From Trogon surrucura (Eukaryota; Chordata; Aves; Trogoniformes; Trogonidae): a stretch of 64,000 nt of DNA. Positions within the stretch are counted from its first letter, which is position 1. Each line of letters starts with the position of its first letter. Where the stretch lies: positions 2,971,562-3,035,561 of the forward strand of contig CM036624.1 of assembly GCA_020746105.1 (NCBI GenBank), given 5' to 3'. The translations under genes were made by a program, and so were the position numbers. Below are positions 21,299 through 33,600 of the stretch, in pieces. The notes beneath the pieces were generated by a model. That model ran no database searches. It saw only the letters and a program-made list of their open reading frames with translations, and was not told the DNA's origin.

Positions 21299-24200
21299 CA
21301 CAAAAGGTTGGAGATGCTCCTGAAAACACAGAGGGTAACATGGATATTGTGAGATGCTAAGGAATGTGACTTTGCCAATCAATGCCCTTATCTCCCACAG
21401 CCTGACTGGGAGCTTGTATGAATAGTTAATGGATGGGAAGGGGTAGCAGGGAAAGGAGAGTCAAGAGCTGTCACACTGGGGTCGCTTGCTGTCAGACAGC
21501 GCCAGGCAGGGCAGCAGCGGCTCGGCCACCACGGCTCCCTGCGCAAGCCAGCTGCGTCCATGGGGATGGGGAAGTGTGCTGGTGCCCTAAAGCAAAATTC
21601 TACCCGGCGGATGAAAACACAGATGAGTGGCTCGTGCTTTCTGCAAGACATTTCCATATTGTTAGTTTTAACGAGGCGGTTTGCGGTACCCCATGGGTAT
21701 CTTCATACAGCCCTGCCCTCTGTGTCTCCTTGGAGTGCATCGTTTCGGGCTCTTGACCCAACAGAATCTCTAGCATCTCATCTCCCCATCCCTAATCCTG
21801 AACGAATCCAGGACTTCGGCACAGCTCCCACACAAGCAGATGGGTAGTGTAAATGTCAGTGGCTTTCTTTCTGGAACAAACACGAAAGAAAGAAAGAAAG
21901 AAGAGGGGAAAAACCCCACACGCAACCAACCAAAGACTGAACCTGGCTGAACACTAATATTGAACAGAAGCAGCATCTAATCAAAGTGTCTCTAGAGCAA
22001 GCGAGGAAGGTAATACTGGCTGAAGTATGTGCAAAGCAGTTTGGGGAGGCACTGTCAAATAACAAAAGTTTGCAACCAGCAATGGAATAAACCGCCTGCA
22101 GCAAACCAAAGTAAGGACAAAATAACCATACTGCATAGGCAACCCCTAAATAATGTAAAGTAGGTACGGCAGGAAACAAAACTGAATTAATTTGCAAAGC
22201 ATGTGACTGTCAATTAGGTGATATATTAATATAAGCAAATATGTTAGACACAAATTCATTATCTATTAGAGGGTACTGGATAAAACCATACTACAGCCAT
22301 TTGTGTTACTGAAGGCATATTTAATTTCTAATTTATATGAGGTTTTGTGTTTGTGGGCCTATAATGAATAAGAAAGGAAAAAAATTAAGGGAATGTTGTA
22401 AAAGTGTTTCAATTAGCTTTTTATTATTATATCTTAAAACATGTATTGTAACACCTGCCCTTTACCCAGAATTAGACATGCACGATAATTACTGTGTCAT
22501 TTATGGCATACTCTTGTTTTTAAGAAATACATGATGCTTGTTTAAATGGACTTTAGAAGTGATTAATAGACATTCTTTTCATTAAATGGAACTGTGATTT
22601 GCTATGCGTGCTGCTAAAGGATGCAGTTGCTAAGACACTAGTTAAATAACTGGGAGTTGATTGCACATGGAAATGGATGGAAACGGCTTTCTGTCATGAA
22701 TTTGTGCGATTTGTAAAGATCCCAGTGAAATATTCTGAATGTTGATCAGACAGAAGCTGTACGTATTTAAACAGCTAAGTTTTAATCTTTAAGGAAGATA
22801 AAATAAGATGAAATTAAAACTAGCTGGGGAGACTTTATGTGACCATGTCTCCTCCATTTTTAAGTTTGTTCAACATGTTTCCAGTTTTCATCTAGTGATA
22901 CCCGTGGTAGAAAGTACAAATATTCTGAGAGACCAGTATATGACAGTTTTCTCCTCCTTCCTTTCCTCTCTGCAGATGAGTGCCTTAAACCGTAAATCCT
23001 AGAGTCATGCTCCTTCTTGCTTGCTCTCATCTTAGTTTCCTTCCTGCAAGCCCCACTTAGTACCTAGAGAAATGAAAACATCATAAGCACCAACACAGAG
23101 AACAGAACTTCATAGCTTGACTAGATGAAAGGTCCTTCCTTACAGCTTTAACTGAAAACATAATTGTAAACTTTTCTTTCAAAGTGTTAAAGGGAGAATG
23201 TTTGTTTTTTCTTACACAGGTTTTCCTACCTATGAAAACATTTTTCCCCTCTCACTAGGTGTTCAAAACCAGAAAGACAAGGAAAAAAAGCTCAGCTACT
23301 GTTTTCTCTACTAGCATTTGCATGCCATTTGCAATATTTGCATTGGGCATTTTTAGACACGTCCTTTTTTTATTTTATTTTTTTTTTCTTAGTTTCTCCA
23401 GTTCATCTAGAGCAACAACATTCAGATGTTGCATCAGTTCAACACTGGGTGAAAAAAAATAACTAAAATCTGAACAGACCTTTTAATCACTTGACGAGAT
23501 ACTTCTAAGTGGGGTAGCTGATCTAATTGATAACAAAACTATTTAACTCTTTCCCAGGTAGCTTCCTGTGGGTTCCTAAAGAAATTTTTAAGGGTCGTAG
23601 TTGAAGACCATTCAGTTTTGAGGGCAACTTTAATAATACAGTAACACTCAGCAATAAATCCTTAATACTTAAGAACATCTGTTGTAAATTTAAAGCTTAA
23701 TACTTCACAGTTTTAGTATTTTTAATAAAAATAGTTTAAATAATTTCAAAGACTTGAATGTGTTAATATTTTCTTCCATATATGCTTCTAGAATTAAATA
23801 TGACAACAGAACTAATATTAAAGTGGATTTTACGTCTTATTCAAGACAAGTCTTTGTCTCTATGCCTTATGACCAGATAGCAAGAAAATCGTGGCTGGAT
23901 GCTCTTTCCTTTTATGGGATTACAACACAAACAAGGATCTGGTTACAGTGGTTAAAGGGATTCTAAAAGTTACAGCAAACACTGCAATCGGGCATGAGAT
24001 TAATCAGGAGATCAGCTACACGCTGGCTCTGTAGGCGAGCAGAAGTCAACCTCCAAGAGCAAAACAAAAGTACGCTGCCTCTGGCAACTAAATCAGGATG
24101 ACTCCAACATAGTCGCTTCTGAAGCAAAACCATGCGCCGCCAAGAGGTGCCAAAGAACACCGGGACCCTCGAGCTTGGCCTCCTGTTGGTGCCGACAGGC

Positions 24201-24896
24201 TAAGACAGAAGATGGCACACACTAAGCAAGGGAAAACAAATATCTCTTCTGCCCTTTCCCAGGCAGAGAAAGAACACAGAGTTTGTGGGAGAAGCCGTCC
24301 GTGTCTGCGCGCGCCCAGGGCAGCTCAAGCGGCTGCTTTTAGTAGCCAAACTAAAGGCGGAGTGGCGCTGTGCCACAGACATCTCCTAAATGACTTTCTT
24401 AGGCAGGGACGGAAAAGGAATCCAGTCAGATGGTCTGCGCAGCCACTGCCTTAACCACGGCTCCCTTTCCATTGCCCAATTCTCCCGCCTCTCTCCCTCC
24501 ACGGCTGTGCTGTCAGAGGCGATTCGCACAAGAAGGAGGGAAAATGGACTTTGTTTAAAAAAACCCAAACAACAAAACATCTTGCGCAATTCCGTTTTTC
24601 TCACTTTTGGGTCACTGGAGTGGTGCGCTCAAAATTCTGCTTTTATCAAATTCATCACCTTCAATCATCCTCTGTTAAACCCAGCAGCATTTCTCTAAAC
24701 TACTGAATGACATTTCCTGCCGGTTCTTTATACTGCACTGCGTGGAACAATACAGATATTATATGTAACCTGCCATTGCAGATAATTGGGTAACATACCC
24801 AGAAGCCAATTAAAATTATACCACACTTGGCAATTTCTTTTGGATGTGAAGGAGGACTGGTTCTGCCACCTGACTTTAGTGAGGTTATGTATACAC
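21299..24896. other. Non-coding, possible conserved element
   Basis: 21430-21560 is locally GC-rich without a recognised exon. An (AAAG)5-type run lies at 21884-21903. 22370-22700 contains several homeodomain-type TAATTA/CAATTAG cores in AT-rich DNA and may be a conserved non-coding element (inference only). A small CpG-containing patch lies at 24296-24320. No gene was recognised. Confidence 0.4.
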
Positions 24897-24993
24897 CTAT
24901 ATACGTATAGGAATTACTGATGGATGTATCTAGCAAATCTGAGTGATAAGTGTCGTAATTCAACCACGTAGCATCACTGTCACTTTTTAAACT
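24897..24993 (-). CDS. Candidate internal exon (97 nt), product unknown
   Basis: The minus strand has acceptor gtgatgtttttcatccag before 24993 and donor ATAG/gtgtatac after 24897. The phase-0 frame reads SLKSDSDATWLNYDTYHS, then DLLDTSISNSYTYI, plus one base. This is a polar, Ser/Asp/Tyr-rich segment typical of a disordered or linker region. The donor is weak and the frame stays open beyond it to about 24700, so the exon could be longer or not an exon at all. No family was recognised. Confidence 0.33.
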
Positions 24994-25223
24994 CTGGATG
25001 AAAAACATCACAGAGCCTATTTGCACTCAGTTATGAAGTAATGAACATACACATTCATTTTGCATCTCACACCTAGAATAGCGCCCATCAGAAGCTGCCC
25101 TTTGATTAAATGTAAAATCTATATTTTTCTTTTTGTGCCTTTTAGGCGTACCAAAGCATGGGAGTCCATTGGGAGCTATGTTTTTCTAAGAGAATCACGC
25201 AAAAACAAAACATTTGTGTCTTT
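24994..25223. other. Non-coding
   Basis: An isolated plus-strand acceptor-like tract (tttttctttttgtgccttttag, about 25124-25145) has no usable donor downstream. Nothing else was seen. Confidence 0.4.
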
Positions 25224-25282
25224 GGAGGGGGGTGTGTGTGGAGGGGTGTGTTGGGGAGAGCAGGAATGGGGGGGGGGTGTGG
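25224..25282 (+). other. G-run cluster, possible G-quadruplex
   Basis: Four plus-strand G runs of at least four bases (about 25226-25232, 25242-25245, 25253-25256 and a G10 near 25268-25277) are separated by TG-rich loops. This fits a long-loop G-quadruplex motif. It could equally be an impure GT/G-rich microsatellite. Confidence 0.6.
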
Positions 25283-26654
25283 ATTTCCTCCTCATCATTA
25301 CAGGCTGATCACTTCACATAAAACCAAAAGAGAGCTATATCCTTGTTCTTTCATGTTTTCTCATCATAGTGTGAGTTCATTTGGGACAACAGGGATGGAA
25401 ATGCAAGTGTTTCTAATTTTTCTGCTGCTTAGATAGAGCCTGAAGTGGCTGACAGCTGGAATTTGAGGTTCTTTTTTAGCTGACTAAATGACAGTAAAGG
25501 GAAATCAATAGCTGTGTGGCCAGACTAGACACTTGTTTTGACTCTTTGCTTTGTTCAGAAGATCCCTGTAGGCTGGAGAAGTCCATAGTGACCACAGTGC
25601 AAAGGGTAACAGCCTATTACATAAACCTTAATTCCTCTTGGGCACCATCGTTGCAGCACCCTCTTGGAGGGTCCTTTTGGCAACCAGAGAATGTGAGAGT
25701 AGCTGAGCTGGGCAGGGATACTGAAGCAACTCTCCTTCCACCCTCCCTCCTTCTCCTCCCCTAAGTACTCCAAGCACAGAAAGTCCCTTGTATTCAGCCT
25801 AGGTTTTATGCTAATTAAATCTCAAACAACTAGACAAATGCAATATTTCAATTCCACCACTAAGAAGAAAAACATGATTGTCATGAACTGACAATCAGCA
25901 ACTAAATGCTTTGGTTCCTAGGGGAAAATCCACTTAAATGCATCTCACTTGACCAGTATTTCTCTTCCTCTACGCTTTAATGTGTTGGTCATAAAGCATC
26001 TACCAGAGAGGATACAGATGCTATAGATGATTGCCTGCACAGACAGGAATAGGCAGGAGCCTGAACATTGTATTTATTGGCTTGGCTGTTTATCCTTTAG
26101 GCTAAGGTCGTATACATTAACCTAGCCACTTCCTAGGTTAAAAGGAAAAATAAAACACACGCCTAGTAATGCTAAAATTTAAATGTTTCCAGGTGTGGTG
26201 TTCAGTGATTATTCACTTAGACTCTTGTTAAAGCTGTTGTCAGAGATTTAATTCACTCTCTCTGCGAGGCATTGATACTGACCTGAGCTATCTGCATGAG
26301 GAGTGCAGCTCTGAAGGCATCATCTTAAATATCCTTCTGGAACAGGTTGAGCTGCACAACTGGGGCCTTCACTGGGCACAGTTACAACACGTGTTCAGCT
26401 GCTGCATCTCTTTTGATGTGGAATTGTCAGGAGTGGCTCCGGCTCTGTAAGGGAAGGTGAGGCAGGGGACTGGAGTCAACAAAAGCAAGCTCAAGGAGGA
26501 TATGCCCAGGTCATGTTGAAGATGGGCACTACAAGGCCTAGGAGGACAGGGACAGGGATATGAGTGTGTTGGAGAGGGAAAAGGATATGCTAGCCAAGGA
26601 CTACAAGGAACATCAGGCAAGGCTCAGCATGACAGACCTCTTTTCTTTCTCTCT
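25283..26654. other. Non-coding, nothing recognised
   Basis: No exon or repeat family was recognised. The LTR homology to the right stops near 26655. Confidence 0.5.
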
Positions 26655-27516
26655 CCTCCCCCCGAGCGGCGCAGGGGGACAGGGAATGGGGGTTATGGTC
26701 AGTTCATCCGACGTTGGTTCCATCGCTGCTTCACTCCGGGGGAGGACTCTTCACTCTTCCCCAGGCCATTGTGGGGTCCCTCTCACAGGAGACGAGCTTC
26801 ACGCTCTCTTCTCTGGCGTGAGTCGTCCCACGAAGGGCAATTCATCACAAACTGCCCTACGTGAGACACCTCCCGAGGGGCAGCCCACCCCTCGTGAGTC
26901 TGAGGTGCAGTCATTCAGGGGAAACTGCTCCAGCGTGAGTCCCCCGCAGTGTCCCAAAAGTCCCACCAGCCAACCTGCTCCAGTGTGGGCATTCACTCTT
27001 CCACAGGCTACAGGTTCCAGCAGCGACCTGCTCTGATGCGGCTTCCCACAGGCTACAGTCCCCTTTCAGGTATCCACTCACACGGCGTGGAGTCCTCTAC
27101 ACGGTGGACATCTACGCGGAGATCCTCACGGTGGACATCTGCACCTCGTCCATGGGCTGCAGGGGGACAACCCGTTTCACCATGGTCTTCACCACGGACC
27201 CGGGGGACTCTCTCTCCTCTGGCGCCTGGAGCTCATCCTCCCCCTGCTCCTTCTTCACTGACCCTGGTGTCTGCACAGATTCTCACTCCTCCATCTCTGT
27301 GCCAGTTGTTACGGCTCAGTTCTTAAATATGTTTTTTCACAGAGACGTTCCTCTGCTATTACCTTACTGATAGGCTCAGCCTTGGCCAGCAGCGGGTCCC
27401 TCTTTGGAGCCGGCTGGCATTGGCTCTATCAAACTCGGGGAGCTTCTAGCAGCTTCTTACAAGAAGCCACCCTGCAACTTCCTCCCCGCTGCCAGAATCC
27501 AGCCAGGCCAAACCAA
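26655..27516 (-). mobile_element. Avian endogenous retrovirus LTR fragment
   Basis: Read on the minus strand, this matches my recollection of a long, GC-rich LTR common in bird genomes. It has a 'gccaatgccagccggctcc' block, a TATA-like 'acatatttaagaac' (complement at 27317-27330), then repeated modules around 'cctgcagcccatgg' and 'ccacgctggagcag', and finally 'acccccattccctgtccccc'. Neither LTR terminus is present, and no gag, pol or env remnant lies alongside, so this is an eroded LTR piece rather than a provirus. A plus-strand open frame of about 158 codons at 26560-27036 is antisense to it and not a gene. Family level (ERVL-like or other) is uncertain. Confidence 0.65.
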
Positions 27517-27539
27517 AACATCTATGTAGGGAGCATGCT

Positions 27540-27600
27540 GGCAGGTAGTAAGATTATCTTACTACCAGCCTTCTGGTAGTAAAATGAGTTTACTACCAGC
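27540..27600. repeat. Alternating inverted repeats (stem-loop block)
   Basis: Four arms alternate as ggtagtaaga (27544-27553), its complement tcttactacc (27557-27566), ctggtagtaaa (27573-27583) and its complement tttactaccag (27589-27599). Arms 1-2 form a 10-bp hairpin with a 3-nt loop. Arms 3-4 form a perfect 11-bp hairpin with a 5-nt loop. Arms 2-3 can also pair (ttactaccag with ctggtagtaa, 4-nt spacer), so alternative folds compete. It lies about 25 bp from the truncated end of the LTR fragment. Confidence 0.9.
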
Positions 27601-30600
27601 CTTGCTGCCAGTGTTATTTGCTTGGAGACAGCTTCTACTAGGTTGTGTTGAGCACCAGTTGTATAACCACCGTCACATAAGAGAGTGTACCTGAATGTTG
27701 GAGAAAGACAGAGTGGAAAATGGAAAATATCACAAGAAAGACCAAGCGTTTTAGAGAAGACAAAATTATGGGGTCCACAAAAGCACGAATAACAGTGACA
27801 TTTTATTTTCTTTGCATAAATGACTTTTAGACTTCTATCAAGTTCCCCAGAGCTGTATTAATTTTCCAGTTCTGCCACCAGCTTTCAATGTACTTTTGCA
27901 AGCCACTTAAACTTTAAGAATATATAAAATATATATATTATTAGTTTATAGAAATAAAAATATGATTGCCAGAGTCCTCTCCTCCCAAATCCAAACCCCG
28001 TGACCTTACTGAAAGTAAATCTCTTTTTGAGAGATCGGTATTCTGAAGACCACTGAGAACAGCCTAAAATCCATCCCAGCCCCCCTTTGGATGCATTGGG
28101 CCACGTCTTCCACACAACTCACGGCAATGCAAGAGGAGTGTTTATACCAGACTCCTTTCACTGTAGTGAACAGAGTCTCCTCGCATCCACCCTCTAAAAT
28201 AAAAAGGGTGAGAGCAATTTGTGTTTCCTTAGGTGTGGCTAAGCCAGGTAACATAAACAGAGTCTTTTTTTTTTTTTTTTCCTCTGCTTTTCATTTATCC
28301 CTAAGAAAAATACTGTCTGGTTATATTTAGCATTCTGAACCAGTCAGAAGGGGTACTAGGCAGGGTTCGTGGCTGCTCGAAGAAATCTGCTGATCCCACC
28401 ATCTCAGGGAAGTCACCCCCTACACACGGCGATTAATTCACTGTCTAGTGCATTTTTTGCGTTTGCTTCCTTTTCAGAGGTCAGGAAAACTCCTTCTCTT
28501 CATTCACTGACAGAAAAACCTTGCCTAGCAAGATATCCCATCTCAGCCAATACAGAGCATGCCTGGCAAGTCTTCTGTCCCCATCTCAGAGTTCTCCAGG
28601 GAGCTGCCCACCTCCCAGGCCAGCCCTTTGCTCAAGGAGATCAAAAGTTTGGCATAAGCTTTACCCCTTTTCAGCTTCTTCCCTCTACAACGAGTCAATC
28701 ATATAGGAAACAGATATATTGCCTTTCCCTGAATGGTGATATTCTCACGGGCTGGGGAGCTGAAGGAGGAACACAATGCCACCAGGTGATTCTTTCAGGG
28801 TGAGGTGGCTTGCAGGATGCCCACAGTAGCAGTTAGAAGCCAAATCTACTCATGAACATTTAATGCCAGTATTTAAATGCAGTAATAATAATAAAAAAAG
28901 ACCCGGGGTTATGTCCCATACATTGAGGTTCCTCAGGCTTGCAACTCCCTAGCAGGGGGATTCCTCACTGTTTATATCAGCATCTTTGTCCCAGGGGATG
29001 TCCCACCATTGCTACAGCTGAAGAGATTCACCTGTAAGCCCAAAACAAGGTCTGTTGAGAGATTAGAGAAATCCAAGAACAGAGAAAAGAGCAGCTGTTT
29101 CCCTTTGTAGGTCAAGATAAGAATCATATTTTTACTTTCAGGAAATGAGTTTAATTTCTAAATACCAAAGAAGAGTATGAATATTTTTTTCTGACCAAAG
29201 GCAAGGTAAATATCTTTCTGATGTGGTAGACACACCAATTCTTACAGGAAGTCTCAGTAATCAGCATAGGGCCAGCTTAGTTTTCTCCCCTTAAGCAAAA
29301 AGAACGTTATTATCTGCAGTTGAGATGGAATTTGTTGAAACGGAGCTCAATAACTGCTAAACAAACAGGCCAAAAAATGAATGAATCTTAGGGAACGAGT
29401 CGAAATTGTGAGATACGTCATGAAATGTGATTGATGACACCAAGGGAAATATAAAATAACATGTTTCCCTGGAAATGGGCTGTAAGTGCACAACGTCTGC
29501 ACAATATTGCGCATCTGCAGTTCTCTGTCCTGCCACCTAATATCCAAGTTGTCTGCCAGTATAAACACAGCTGCTAAATGTCTTCTACAACTGCAAAAAT
29601 AATGAATCTCCACTTTCTTCCCAGCTATTGGACTTTTTAGAGAGACAAATGCAATGTTTACCCTTGTTCAACAGAAAACGATGGCAATGCCCAGCATATA
29701 TGTCTTATTAACGCACGTTCAGACTCAAATATCGTAGATCAGAGAAACACGATGGCTATTTTATAGTGTCCTTAAATGAGCTGAGATTTAATGTTTTTGG
29801 TTTGAATAATTTCTCAGCTTGTTTCCTCATAGATGTTTGCCTACCCATCAGCAGAGAATCACTGTTTTGGTTGGTTTTGAGCATCACTGCAACTCCAGTG
29901 AATCTAGCAGGATTGTGAGGGAAGGATAAGAAATCTCCTTTATGTAAACTCTGCTTTCCACACTGTGGATTGGCCTGCAGACTCTGCTGGGTAAGTAATG
30001 TGATCGGTTTCTCCCCAGCCTGGAGACATAGGTCTGCAGCAGCCGGGGGCGTGGGAGACTCCAAGTAACAATTTTCTTGTTATAATACTAGCCTGCACTG
30101 TAAGAAGTAATTGAAGGTAATTTACTACGTTGCATTTACTGAAACAACTTCTTTTCAGAAAAATATAACTAAGGAAAACCCAAGTAAAATGGAAAATGAT
30201 AGTTAGGATTTTCAAAGACTACTCTGCTCGGTCTTTGCCTAGATGAAGAGAACATAAACCGAAAATAAAAAAAAAAAAAAAGAAAACTGAAAGAGTGAAA
30301 TAAGGCTCCATAACCTTAGAAAGGGTACCAATCTATTTATATGCTTCCTGGAATGCTTAGAACATTTAGTCTTACTGGCCACAAGAAACCACTTTTGTTG
30401 TGCAAAAGGTTTCACACAAGAACTGAAGCCAAAACTTTTTTTTTTTTTTTTCATGGCACTGTGGGAAGAAAAAACATTATTGCACAGTTTTGTGAAGTAC
30501 AGATGGAAATCAGTCTGTAGATCTGCTTGGTAAAAATGTTTTGAATTTAAGAAAATACCGCCACTCCCCCCAGCCTCCTTCAAATCATAGTCTTGAAATG

Positions 30601-33600
30601 CACCTCTTTGGTTATACAGGGAGAAAACTGGCACCTAATCATGATAAGACAAGTGAACACAGTACAATTATTATTCTTGATCACCTAAAAAATATGCATA
30701 CACTACCATCATTTTTTTTCAGTCTGTTTCTCCCAACCTATACCCCATTTTTATCTTATCCATCTGGTGCAACTCATCAGCTGGCATGCTGTGGGGCAAG
30801 GAATATGTTTTTCTGTAGACTTGTACCCAAACTAGCTTCCAGCCCACATTTCCACTGGCTGCAAAAGAAATACCAAAGACTTAGAATAAACATGCGTTGT
30901 TTTTTTTTCCTGTCAGAAAGCAAGGTAGGTCACAAATTCTAACAGAAAAAAAAATGCAAATTTTACATAAAAATTAATCATTAAAGACAGATCAGGAAGA
31001 TTCGATTAATCAGGAATAAGATACAACTTGGAACTTCCAATTATCTTTATTTACATTATTTTTCCAGGTATTTAATTGCAGATGTTCCTAATCTATCGCT
31101 CTACCAGGCAGAACGTAGCATTTGGATATCCCATCACTAGTGGTCACCCATGATCTGTAGTTCAAAATTGTGATGTGGATCAGATTGGCAATTTAGGGAG
31201 AGGGGAGGGTCCAAGACCTCTGTAAGTAGCTGCTCGACCTTTACAGCAGGTAAATACATCTGCACCCTTGCATCTGGAGCTTGAAGCACTCACTTTGAGC
31301 ATCCCAGCTAGAAGAAAACAACTTGAAGTGTGACCCAGACTTTCTTGCTGCTAGACTGAAGTTGGATCTGGAATCCCAGCCACCTCACGGAGGGGGGAAA
31401 TAAGGTCGCAGTGCTAGGGACAGCTGTCGATCGTGCTAGAGTAAAGGCAGGCTAATGCCTTGAAAGTCTGCGGATTTATCCTTTCCCACAGTTATTCCGG
31501 CATAAATCACAGCAGGAAGGAATTTGATTGCAGTAGCGATGCGGGAAGAGGTGAGCACAAAACTCGACAACAGACACGCTGGAAGACAGTGGCTGATATT
31601 AAGCCTCAAAAAGCAGGTAGGAGAGCAAGCAGGGGATAAATGCAGAGGCGAGAGTCCTGCCTTACAGATTCTGTCTGGAAAAGTCACAACTGGGAAGTGT
31701 TTAAGTACCAATAAAGAAGCAGAACTGAGCTCTCCTGGTTTTTACATCAGAGGCAACACATCACACCATGGAAGAAGTGGAGAGGACTGTCAGCCTTTAT
31801 TCGCTCTATATTTCCCTTATTCACTATACATTTCCCTCACTCCACTTTAAAAACAAAACAAAACAAATAAAAAAAACCCCACTCCAAGTCTCCCACATTT
31901 ATGAATCTCTCTAAATCACACGGCTTTTCATCAAAATAGGCAAATATGACTGCAAACTGTCAAGGTAACAAAGTAGTCTTGGATGAGGACTCAGGTCACT
32001 GGGGAGGCACCACTTACTGTGGAAAGCCCTTGAATGATGCTGAGGAAAACTTGCCAAAATGCACTGGAAAAAAATTCAGTGGCCTGATCGTTACAAGAGA
32101 TCGGTGTGTGCAATTTCCAGCCACTTCGAGTTGCTCATGGGTACTGTCCTGCGACGGACTTGAGGGATTTTTAAGAACTGTATACAGAAATCCAAACCCT
32201 GCACAGATCTAACTCTATTTACCCCGTGAGGCTACAGGAGGAAAAAAAAAAAAGTAGAAAAAAAGGAGAAGCAGTTTTCAACACAACTGCCTTCTTCCTG
32301 CTGTAACATCACCTTTCATGTTGCCAGCAAAACAAATCTGAAGGATCACCACAGACGCACACCTCTCAGGAAGCCTGCCCTCACCGCTGGCTTCAGACAT
32401 TTGCTGGATTTTTACAGCGCTGAAATTATTCCTGCGTCAAATCCCGGAATTACAGGGAGACACCACCCTGTCTGCGGTCGCAGGCTGCACAGACAAAGCC
32501 TTGGAAAGGGTCTCAGGTGCTTCCTATGGTGGGCAAGGGTAGAAGGGAGCTCAGGCTAGATTCTGCTCCCCAACCCCTCGCCACAGATTTGCACCCTGAC
32601 AAGGATTTGGGCAACCCCCCCACCTCTTCCGCCAGCCCGGGCAGCCGGGACGTGTGTGCATCTCCTTCCTCCCCAGCCATCCCCACCGCAACTCGTCATC
32701 TTTTTTACAGAGCCTCACAACATTTTAAAGAACAAAACGGCGGTAGGATACCTTTCATAATAATAATAAATAGAAATAGCGGCGCTTCTGTGAATTTAGG
32801 TCAACGCATCACCCTTAGAGCGCATTATAAATTCATCAGAATCACAGCCTGAAGAAAATTTTATTCCCTGGCATCAGCTGCTTTTAGCCATGCCACAGAT
32901 CTTTAGCAGAATTTAAACTCCAGATTAAGTATTGATTGATCTTAAATAAATTATAATGTTATAGCCAGAAAGCTAGGCTGTGACTGGTGACCTCCTTTCC
33001 CACCTCAAATATTAACAGATTTATTCACTGCGTTGTGACTGTAATAAACAACCAATAAAAAAAATGTCTAACGCTGAAGTAAGTACTAATTTAAGCAGCT
33101 CCTTCACCTACTCAACAAAGAAATGAATAGAAATTATAAACTAGGCACGGAATAAACATATCAACTTAAAGGATAAACTCCTACAGAATCAGCTACAGGG
33201 GAAAAGCAAATGCAGAACTGGAGTTTGTAATAACGTTTGATTATGTTTCGGATGCTTTGTTCCTTTTTAAAAGTTAAAAAATATCTCTGTAATGATGGCG
33301 ACCAGTGTAACACGATGTGTTGTTCAGTAGCATCATCTGTCATGTTCAGTAGCATCAGCTGCTTGTGTATCCAGCACATTATTTCTGGACGACTAACAGA
33401 CGAGCATATCATTTTAAACTATATTTAATAGGGAATGAAAACTTGCATAAGCAGGTATTCAAACTGTAACTACGATACAGTGACCAAAGCCAACTGAGAA
33501 ACAAACCAGGCCTAAACTTTATGGAAAAGAAAACAACAACTATCTGCTGTACTGCTAAAAGAGGACAAGAGGACACGTAAGGACATATAATTTTGTGTTT

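Noticed and set aside
24697-25026. Extending the 24.9-kb candidate into one 108-codon exon
   Set aside because: No donor at the far end. The shorter version bounded by gtgtatac fits splice rules better, though the donor is weak.
26560-27036. Plus-strand open frame of about 158 codons rich in Ser/Pro
   Set aside because: Mostly antisense to the LTR fragment. The composition follows the LTR modules and no domain is present.
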